Source: JBBSEZ01 sp038239195 (GTDB lineage Bacteria; Planctomycetota; Planctomycetia; Gemmatales; Gemmataceae). From it: a stretch of DNA of 5,049 nt. The notes beneath the pieces were generated by a model. That model saw nothing but the letters and a program-made list of their open reading frames with translations. It did not search any database and was not told the origin of the DNA. The position numbers and the translations under genes are program-made. This document shows, in pieces, positions 1-4,349 of this stretch. Within the stretch, counting starts at the first letter, position 1. Every line of letters starts with the position of its first letter. The stretch spans positions 1 to 5,049 of the forward strand of contig JBBSEZ010000597.1 in NCBI GenBank assembly GCA_038239195.1, given 5' to 3'.

Positions 1-74
1 CTCGGCCCACCCTACGGGGGCGGTGGTTCGGGGGCGCCGCGTGGGCCTCGAAGACTCGGCCCACCCTACGGGGG
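1..74. repeat. Two copies of a 20-base direct repeat with a 24-base hairpin (dispersed palindromic repeat type)
   Basis: The 20 bases at 1-20 (ctcggcccaccctacggggg) recur exactly at 55-74, with 34 bases between the copies. On the minus strand each copy reads CCCCCGTAGGGTGGGCCGAG. Positions 41-64 form a hairpin: GTGGGCC at 41-47 pairs perfectly with GGCCCAC at 58-64 around a 10-base loop, so the right-hand copy supplies one arm. This resembles the dispersed 'GTAGGGTGGG...CCCAC' hairpin repeats found between genes in many bacteria; that likeness is from memory, not from a search. The left copy touches the window edge, so more units may lie outside. The right copy overlaps the 3' end of the DUF4416 gene and contains its stop codon. 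Confidence 0.8.
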
Positions 75-617
75 GTCACGAACCGCTTTCAACCTCTGAC
101 GATAATGTTCGCGCGCCTCCTGCAAAAACGCCAGCACGAACGGCTCGCGATAGTCGGCATACGTCCACGGCCAGGGCTCGAACGCCCCCGCGCGATACCC
201 GAGCGTCACCTCGGCGAAGATGCCGTCGCGCAGATAGACGCGATGGGCCTGGTCCTTGGTCGTGGCCAGCAAGAACTTTCCCAGTACGAGGTTGCCGGGG
301 TCGAGGTTCAGCGGCCGTTCCTCGCCGTAAGCCCCGCCGCTCGCCAGCTCCCGCTCCAGGGCGTTGGTGTGCAGCTTGACGTCGGGCAGTCGATCCGGCG
401 CGATCGGGTCGCGGAAGGCGAGGAGCTGCTTGCGCAGCCCGGGCCCCATCGTCTTTTCGTAGTAGCCGGTCTGCTCGAAGTCAAACGTCGGGCCGGTCAG
501 GGCCACGGGGCCATAGTGCGCTTCCAGGCGCGCGCGGCCCCAGGCCAGCGCGGCGTCGTGCCGGCTGAAGGCTGCCACCACGAGCAGCACCGGGAGCGGA
601 GAACGGGGCTCGGCCAT
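66..617 (-). CDS. DUF4416 family protein
   Basis: This 183-residue protein matches DUF4416, a family of unknown function, at about its usual full length. The family blocks occur in order: FDFEQTGYYEKTMG (about residues 45-58), KLHTNALE (81-88), RPLNLDPG (101-108), TTKDQAHRVYLRDGIFAEVT (119-138) and WTYADYR (151-157). There is no signal peptide or membrane segment, so it is probably cytoplasmic. The cluster of conserved Asn, Asp, Lys, His and Arg residues suggests an enzyme or ligand-binding protein, but that is only inference. The ATG at 617 lies 9 bases after the stop of the thioredoxin-like gene, with no strong Shine-Dalgarno sequence, which suggests translational coupling to that gene. The last residues (Pro-Pro) and the TAG stop lie inside a dispersed repeat (55-74), so the extreme C-terminus was probably set by that element. 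Confidence 0.9.
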   Translation of the reverse strand: MAEPRSPLPVLLVVAAFSRHDAALAWGRARLEAHYGPVALTGPTFDFEQTGYYEKTMGPGLRKQLLAFRDPIAPDRLPDVKLHTNALERELASGGAYGEERPLNLDPGNLVLGKFLLATTKDQAHRVYLRDGIFAEVTLGYRAGAFEPWPWTYADYREPFVLAFLQEAREHYRQRLKAVRDPP

Positions 618-626
618 GATCGCGGT

Positions 627-1823
627 TCACTTCTTGCGGGCCACCTCTGCCTCGCGCACCAGTTTGCCGAGGGCTTCGTCCAGCGACTTGTCGCGCGGCC
701 AGCCCACGAAGACGTTGCGCAGCACGCCCTTGTGGTCGATCAGGTAGAGCGTCGGCCACAGCTCCACCTCCCAGCGCGTGGCAATCGGGCCGCCAATGCC
801 GCCGCCGTCCCACCACGAGCGCCAGGCGAGCTTCTCGGCGGCGCGCACCTTGGCCAGCCCCTCCTTGCTGCCGTCGGCGCTCACGCCCAGGAGCACGAAC
901 GGTCTGCCCGCCAGCGACTTCACGAGCCGGTTCTCGGCGGGCCAGGCAGCCCGGGAAGGCGGCAGGTCGCTGCCGCCGAAGTCGAGGAGGACCACCTTGC
1001 CGCGCTGCGCGCTCAGGGCGAACGTCTTGCCCTCGTGGTCCACGCCGTTGATCTCGGGCACTTCCTTGTCGATCGTCACCGGATCGCGCAGGGCCGCCAG
1101 GTGCGCCTGGGCCATCTTCGCCAGCGTGCCGTGCTGCGGGTGCCGCACCTTGCCGTACTGCTTCACCACGCGCTCGAACAGCTTCCCGCTCTCGGCGAGC
1201 AGCGCGTCGGCGTCGCGCTTCAGCAGGGCGGCGACGACCGCCTTGCCCCAGGCGCCTTCGTACTGCTTGACGAGGGCGACGTCGTCCGCGAGCCGGGCGC
1301 GCACGCGGCCGCGGAACTTCAAGTTCTGCGCCAGCGACATGCACGCCCGCGCCTGCACGCCTTTATCCGGGCTCTTCGCCAGGGCGGCGCGGAGCAGCGC
1401 TTCGCTCACCTCGTCGGGAGAGTAGATCAACCGCGTGCAGACCGGGCCGAGCTTGTCGCTCGCGACGTGCTGCTTGCGCAAGAGGTCGAGGGCCTGCGAG
1501 CGGGGGTCGGTGCCGGTGGCGGGCCCGGTCGGGTGGCCGACGACCCAGATCAGGGCCTCGACGGCGAAGTCGCTGGTGGGGGCCTCGCGGGCCAGCTCGA
1601 GAAATTTGGCGGCGAAGCGCTCGACCTTGGGGTGCTTCTCCGCGAGCACCTTCTGCTTCTCGTCGGGCGTGGGCGCCGCGTCGTAGGCCTTCTGGAACGC
1701 CGCCTGCTGCCGGGCGTACTGGCGCTTGAGGTTGAGGTAGCGGAAGGAGGCGGTGCTCTCGCCGGCCGGGAGGGCCGGCGCCAGCAGCAACGAGATCAGG
1801 GCCCCGGCCAGGGTGCGAGTCAT
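627..1823 (-). CDS. Exported thioredoxin-fold (TlpA/redoxin-like) protein lacking the CxxC active site
   Basis: This 398-residue protein begins with a Sec-type signal peptide (Arg at residue 3, hydrophobic core about 5-18, probable cleavage after ALPA near residue 20), so it should act outside the cytoplasmic membrane. Residues of about 25-245 form a largely helical region rich in charged residues that I do not recognise. Residues of about 252-395 form a thioredoxin-like domain: the strand KVVLLDF (276-282), then GVSADG (313-318), WWDGGGIGGPIATRW (337-351), and the cis-proline strand WPTLYLID (356-363). In TlpA-type proteins the motif W-C-x-x-C follows the first of these strands. Here that place reads D-L-P-P-S (286-290), so both catalytic cysteines are missing; the only cysteines are C129 and C161 in the N-terminal region. 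A classical disulfide reductase role is therefore unlikely, and binding or a structural role is more plausible. The start is supported by GAGGA (1833-1837), 9 bases upstream. It is followed closely by DUF4416. Confidence 0.85.
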   Translation of the reverse strand: MTRTLAGALISLLLAPALPAGESTASFRYLNLKRQYARQQAAFQKAYDAAPTPDEKQKVLAEKHPKVERFAAKFLELAREAPTSDFAVEALIWVVGHPTGPATGTDPRSQALDLLRKQHVASDKLGPVCTRLIYSPDEVSEALLRAALAKSPDKGVQARACMSLAQNLKFRGRVRARLADDVALVKQYEGAWGKAVVAALLKRDADALLAESGKLFERVVKQYGKVRHPQHGTLAKMAQAHLAALRDPVTIDKEVPEINGVDHEGKTFALSAQRGKVVLLDFGGSDLPPSRAAWPAENRLVKSLAGRPFVLLGVSADGSKEGLAKVRAAEKLAWRSWWDGGGIGGPIATRWEVELWPTLYLIDHKGVLRNVFVGWPRDKSLDEALGKLVREAEVARKK

Positions 1824-1839
1824 GCGGACAGGTCCTCGT

Positions 1840-1894
1840 TTAGCGACGCTTCGCAGAAGCGTGGGGCGAAGACGCTTCTACGAAGCGTCGCTAA
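1840..1894. repeat. 55-base palindromic element with two alternative folds, between DUF4058 and the thioredoxin-like gene
   Basis: TTAGCGACGCTTCG (1840-1853) is perfectly complementary to CGAAGCGTCGCTAA (1881-1894), and AGAAGCGT (1855-1862) to ACGCTTCT (1872-1879). Together they make a 22-base-pair stem with a single C/A mismatch (1854/1880) and a 9-base loop (1863-1871). Each half is also its own hairpin: ACGCTTC-GCA-GAAGCGT (1846-1862) and ACGCTTC-TAC-GAAGCGT (1872-1888). The design resembles paired REP/BIME units. It starts 3 bases after the DUF4058 stop codon and ends just before the ribosome binding site of the next gene. No run of T follows it in the direction of transcription, so it is not a standard intrinsic terminator. 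It could stabilise the upstream message, attenuate read-through, or be a mobile hairpin repeat. Confidence 0.85.
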
Positions 1895-1897
1895 CCC

Positions 1898-2581
1898 TCA
1901 GCGCAGCTTTTGCTGCTTGAGCAATTCGTCGAGCCAGTGGCGGTCCTCGGCGTTGAGCGTGGTGCTCGGCTCGCGGCGGTAGTCGATCTTGCCGGCAAAG
2001 CCGCCCTGGTCGTAGCAGCGCGTGAAGGCGGTGTGCAGGTCGAGGACGGTGTCGCGGTCGTCGGCGGCCAGGGGCAGGCGGAAGCGGGGCAGGCGCTTTT
2101 GCAGGGTGGCGGTGTAGATCTCGTAGCGCTCCGGCTGGGTGCAGCGCGTGACGGTGACGGCGTAGTCCCAGTCGGGCAGGCCGTCGCGCGAGTATTCGAG
2201 CGTCGGCTGGCCCTGCAACACGAGGTCGATCTCGACGAGGTTGGCGCTGGCCGACTTGCCCTCCTTGCGCTTCTCCAGGTAGGCGGTGCGCCCCGGCCCG
2301 GTGCCCTTGTTGGCGGGGCTGACGACGTCCACGAGGGTGACGAGTCGGCCGTCGTTGCGCTGGCGCACCTCGATGTAGTCCTCCTGATGTTCGTCGCGGA
2401 TGATGGAGGTGAACAGGGCCATCTCGGTGGCGTACTGGCGCTGCCCGACGCGCGCGCGGTAGCGATCGACGAGGCCGGGCAGAAGGACCTGGTAGAGGCA
2501 CATGACGAGCTGGTGGTGGAAGACCGGCCACAACTGCTCGTCTTCGAGATAGGGGTCCATACCGGGAAAGGGGCTCGGCAT
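1898..2581 (-). CDS. DUF4058 family protein
   Basis: This 227-residue protein is a clear DUF4058 member, a family of unknown function that I know mainly from planctomycetes and cyanobacteria. It opens with the family hallmark MPSPFPGMDPYLE (1-13). It then shows the central block YIEVRQ...GRLVTLVDVVSPANK (69-92), GRTAYLEKRKEGKSA (97-111) and LVEIDLVLQG (115-124). The C-terminal block is DLHTAFTRCYDQGGF (181-195) and KIDYRREP (198-205). The length is close to, or a little under, the family norm. There is no signal peptide or membrane segment. The start at 2581 is chosen because the hallmark begins there and AAGGGAG lies 10 bases upstream; an in-frame ATG at 2635 would add 18 non-family residues. 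It may be transcribed from its own promoter in the 174-base gap behind the phosphoesterase gene. A large palindrome follows its stop. Confidence 0.93.
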   Translation of the reverse strand: MPSPFPGMDPYLEDEQLWPVFHHQLVMCLYQVLLPGLVDRYRARVGQRQYATEMALFTSIIRDEHQEDYIEVRQRNDGRLVTLVDVVSPANKGTGPGRTAYLEKRKEGKSASANLVEIDLVLQGQPTLEYSRDGLPDWDYAVTVTRCTQPERYEIYTATLQKRLPRFRLPLAADDRDTVLDLHTAFTRCYDQGGFAGKIDYRREPSTTLNAEDRHWLDELLKQQKLR

Positions 2582-2591
2582 TGGCGGTCTA

Positions 2592-2598
2592 CTCCCTT
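2592..2598 (-). promoter_or_regulatory. Ribosome binding site of the DUF4058 gene
   Basis: On the minus strand this reads AAGGGAG, a good Shine-Dalgarno match, and it lies 10 bases before the ATG at 2581. It decides between the two in-frame starts in favour of the shorter protein that begins with the DUF4058 hallmark. Confidence 0.7.
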
Positions 2599-2702
2599 GG
2601 CTGCCCGGACAGGCACTGGACCGATTCTTCCCCATCCGAGAAACGGCGCGCTCTCGGCTCTGTTCGGGGGCCCGGGCACTGCTCCGTGTCGTTGAGTCAT
2701 GA

Positions 2703-2708
2703 ATTATA
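2703..2708 (-). promoter_or_regulatory. Candidate -10 element (TATAAT) upstream of DUF4058
   Basis: The minus strand carries a perfect TATAAT inside an unusually AT-rich patch (2701-2711) in otherwise GC-rich DNA. It lies in the 174-base gap between the phosphoesterase stop (2756) and the DUF4058 start (2581). A TTGCTA at 2730-2735 is the nearest -35-like hexamer, but the spacer to TATAAT is 21 bases, too long for a classical promoter; an overlapping TATATA (2705-2710) would give 19. If used, the leader of the DUF4058 message would be roughly 115 bases. The rest of the gap (2582-2702 and 2712-2755) shows nothing else I can name. Confidence 0.45.
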
Positions 2709-2755
2709 TAACGAGTCGCGGCAGATCGCTAGCAAGTCGAGCGAGCCTTTCGCCG

Positions 2756-3502
2756 TCAGCGCCCCTGGCGCAGGCGGTCGCCCAGGAAGTTCGCCAGGTC
2801 GGGGACGGCGTAGATCTTCTGGACCGTCGTCTCGACGTCGTACTCGACGCGACGGAAGCGCGCCTCGTCGCCGTCGAGGAGCAAGTAGCAGGAGCGCCAG
2901 TCGCCGTCGCGCGGCTGGCCGACCGAGCCGACGTTGACGATCGCCTTGCCGGGGCCGAAGCGGTAGGCCTCGCCGACGTCTTCGGGGGCCAGGAACTCGA
3001 GCGCTTCGGTGAAGATGCCGGGCAGGTGCGTGTGGCCCTGGAAGCAGAGGCGATCGACCAGGGCGAAGAGCGACTCCATCTTGCGCTGGTTGTAGACGTC
3101 CTCGGGGAAGACGTACTCGTTGATCGGGTTGCGCGCCGAGCCGTGAACGAAGAGGTGGTTGCCTTCCTTGTGCCGGCGCGGGAAGGAGGCCAGGAGCTCC
3201 CAGCGCCGGTCGCGCGCCGCGCGATTGGGGATGGGCAGATCGAGCTGCCCGCGCGTCCAGTAGATGGCGGCCTCGGCCACCTCGTTGAAGCCGACCGGGT
3301 CGAACATGGCGGCCTGGTCGTGGTTGCCCAGGAGCGTGAGCTTGCACTTCGCGACCAGGTCGAGGCAGGCGCACGGGTCGGGACCGTAGCCGATCACGTC
3401 GCCCAGGCAGTAGACCTCCTGGACCGGGTAGCGTGCGACGTCCGCCAGGACGGCCTCGAGGGCCTCCAGGTTGCCGTGGACGTCGCTCAGGATGGCTTTC
3501 AT
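2756..3502 (-). CDS. Metallophosphoesterase (calcineurin-like, YfcE/ApaH-like family)
   Basis: This 248-residue protein carries the complete binuclear-metal phosphoesterase signature: DVHGN (7-11), GDVIGYGPDPCACL (34-47), GNHD (59-62), VHG (119-121) and GHTH (156-159). The predicted metal ligands are D7, H9, D35, N60, H120, H157 and H159, with H61 as the likely general acid. The block NVGSVGQPRDGD (190-201) is typical of the subgroup annotated as COG0639/Metallophos_2. Such proteins hydrolyse phosphodiesters, phosphomonoesters or dinucleoside polyphosphates; the substrate cannot be read from the sequence. There is no signal peptide, so it is probably cytoplasmic. The length is normal and all ligands are present, so it should be active. 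The start is well supported: GGAGG (3510-3514) lies 7 bases upstream, and a TATAAT lies about 40 bases upstream. It is divergent from the PEP-CTERM gene and followed by DUF4058. Confidence 0.93.
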   Translation of the reverse strand: MKAILSDVHGNLEALEAVLADVARYPVQEVYCLGDVIGYGPDPCACLDLVAKCKLTLLGNHDQAAMFDPVGFNEVAEAAIYWTRGQLDLPIPNRAARDRRWELLASFPRRHKEGNHLFVHGSARNPINEYVFPEDVYNQRKMESLFALVDRLCFQGHTHLPGIFTEALEFLAPEDVGEAYRFGPGKAIVNVGSVGQPRDGDWRSCYLLLDGDEARFRRVEYDVETTVQKIYAVPDLANFLGDRLRQGR

Positions 3503-3540
3503 GAGGGCCCCTCCGCGCCAGCAGCCGTGTCTGAAAGTGC

Positions 3541-3546
3541 ATTATA
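3541..3546 (-). promoter_or_regulatory. Probable -10 element of the metallophosphoesterase promoter
   Basis: The minus strand reads AGTATAAT here, a perfect TATAAT in a GC-rich setting. It lies about 38 bases before the ATG at 3502, leaving a leader of about 30 bases that contains the GGAGG ribosome binding site. No convincing -35 hexamer is seen at the expected place (around 3564-3569 the minus strand reads AGGCGG), so an activator or a relaxed -35 may be involved. Confidence 0.55.
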
Positions 3547-3601
3547 CTCGCTCTGGCCTCTGCCCGCCTTCCCCGAAATGCGCGGAAAGGGGCGGTTGGC
3601 C

Positions 3602-3629
3602 TTGTGTCGCCCAGTCTCCTGGGTATTGT
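3602..3629 (+). promoter_or_regulatory. Weak candidate promoter for the PEP-CTERM gene
   Basis: TTGTGT (3602-3607) and TATTGT (3624-3629) are separated by 16 bases in the divergent intergenic region, which would give a leader of about 80 bases before the ATG at 3719. The spacer contains a small hairpin, CCCAG-TCTC-CTGGG (3610-3623), which could be chance or a regulator site. Both hexamers are imperfect, so this is only a candidate. I see no other candidate in 3547-3718. Confidence 0.25.
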
Positions 3630-3718
3630 TGCCGCGCCAACCCGCACCGGCCTCCCCCACGCGCGGCACCGACGGGGCAAGGAGGGCCCGTTGGCTGGTC
3701 GAAATAGGAGCCTCGCTC

Positions 3719-4267
3719 ATGCGATCTCTCGTGCGCACCGCCACGGCCCTCGTCGGGCTGCTCTGTCTCACGGTCCCCGGCGCGGCGCGGGCGGGCCCCC
3801 TTTTGGTGGACGGCGGCTGGCAGGCGTTCTCCTGGACGGCCGGGCCCAACGTCTTCAACGACGGCGGGCCGTTCGCGTTCACCACCGCCGCGCCCGTCAA
3901 CCTCACGGTCACCGACGCCTACAAGGACGGGGACCGCTTCGAGGTCTTCGACTTCGGCAAGTTGGTCGGCACGACCTCCCCGCCGGTCGATGACGGCGCC
4001 CTGGTCCTCGGCCCCGACCTGGCCGTCCTCGACCCCAAGTTCAGCCACGGCACGTTCCTGCTGACTGCGGGAGCTCATTCGATCGCGATCGAGAACGTCG
4101 CCGTCGCCACAAACCATCCGACCGGCGCGGCGTTCGTGCGCGCCGACTCGGCGCCCGCGCACGCCCCCGAGCCGACCGCGCTGGCCCTGGCGGTGGTCGG
4201 GGCGGCGGGAATGGCCTGGCGCCTGGTGCGCCGCTCGGCCGCGCGCGGTTCTGCGAACCGCGGCTAA
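3719..4267 (+). CDS. Small exported protein with PEP-CTERM sorting tail
   Basis: This 182-residue protein has a signal peptide (MRSLVRT, hydrophobic core about 8-20, cleavage expected after ARA at residue 25). The mature part of about 125 residues (26-150) looks beta-rich, with blocks such as GPFAFTTAAPVNLTVTDAY (50-68), GDRFEVFDFGKLVGTTSPP (71-89) and HGTFLLTAGAHSIAI (110-124). I know this pattern from small planctomycete PEP-CTERM proteins; no enzyme motif is visible. The C-terminus has the PEP-CTERM layout: PEP at 150-152, a hydrophobic helix (about 153-168), then an Arg cluster WRLVRR (167-172) and a 10-residue tail. In such systems an exosortase/archaeosortase-type protease processes the tail and the protein is exported to the surface or matrix. 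The start at 3719 is supported by TAGGAG, 8 bases upstream; reading further upstream would bury the signal peptide. No exosortase gene is in the window. Confidence 0.85.
   Translation: MRSLVRTATALVGLLCLTVPGAARAGPLLVDGGWQAFSWTAGPNVFNDGGPFAFTTAAPVNLTVTDAYKDGDRFEVFDFGKLVGTTSPPVDDGALVLGPDLAVLDPKFSHGTFLLTAGAHSIAIENVAVATNHPTGAAFVRADSAPAHAPEPTALALAVVGAAGMAWRLVRRSAARGSANRG
4244..4262 (+). repeat. Perfect 8-base-pair hairpin at the 3' end of the PEP-CTERM gene
   Basis: CGCGGTTC (4244-4251) pairs perfectly with GAACCGCG (4255-4262) around a TGC loop, ending just before the TAA stop at 4265. It lies in coding sequence (the Arg/Ala/Asn-rich tail), so it may be partly a by-product of GC-rich codons. Together with the next stem-loop it could help end or stabilise the message. 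Confidence 0.45.
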
Positions 4268-4271
4268 ACAA

Positions 4272-4298
4272 CGGCCCGCCGTCAATCGCCGCGGGCCG
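4272..4298 (+). terminator. Terminator-like stem-loop after the PEP-CTERM gene
   Basis: CGGCCCGC (4272-4279) pairs perfectly with GCGGGCCG (4291-4298) around an 11-base loop, starting 5 bases after the stop codon. The stem is very GC-rich and preceded by AAACAA. The T-run of a classical intrinsic terminator is missing (the following bases are CACCGTCTC), so it may be a T-less terminator or a message-protecting 3' hairpin. Confidence 0.45.
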
Positions 4299-4316
4299 CA
4301 CCGTCTCATAGACTGG

Positions 4317-4331
4317 GAACGGAAACCGTTC
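4317..4331. promoter_or_regulatory. Perfect 15-base inverted repeat upstream of homoserine dehydrogenase
   Basis: GAACGG-AAA-CCGTTC is a perfect 6-base inverted repeat around three A residues, ending 18 bases before the hom start codon. Its size and position would suit a dimeric regulator site or a small hairpin near the ribosome binding site. No promoter hexamers are clear around it. Its function is inference only. Confidence 0.35.
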
Positions 4332-4349
4332 GCGTCAAGAGACGAACAG

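Noticed and set aside
1..74. Possible CRISPR array (20-base repeat, 34-base spacing)
   Set aside because: Only two copies are seen, the repeat pairs with bases inside the 'spacer' to form a hairpin, one copy overlaps a coding end, and no cas gene is present.
1840..1894. Palindrome as a classical intrinsic terminator of the DUF4058 gene
   Set aside because: After the stem, in the direction of transcription, the sequence is ACGAGGACC and leads straight into the next ribosome binding site; there is no T-run.
105..1982. A 625-codon open frame on the plus strand across three minus-strand genes
   Set aside because: It lies antisense to the DUF4416, thioredoxin-like and DUF4058 genes, which all have family motifs and sensible starts. 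Its translation is low-complexity Arg/Ala/Gly/Leu-rich with no domain, as expected for the reverse strand of GC-rich coding DNA.
2582..2635. Longer DUF4058 start at 2635
   Set aside because: The extra 18 residues do not look like the family, while the ATG at 2581 begins the hallmark MPSPFPGMDPYLE and has AAGGGAG at a suitable distance.
2699..3718. Upstream extension of the PEP-CTERM frame to an ATG at 2699
   Set aside because: The extension runs antisense through the phosphoesterase gene and would bury a good signal peptide in the middle of the protein. The ATG at 3719 has a proper ribosome binding site.
3764..3766. Lipoprotein reading of the PEP-CTERM protein via Cys16 in the signal peptide
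   Set aside because: The residues before it (V-G-L-L-C) do not fit a lipobox, which needs a small residue just before the Cys, and a normal ARA cleavage site follows at residue 25.
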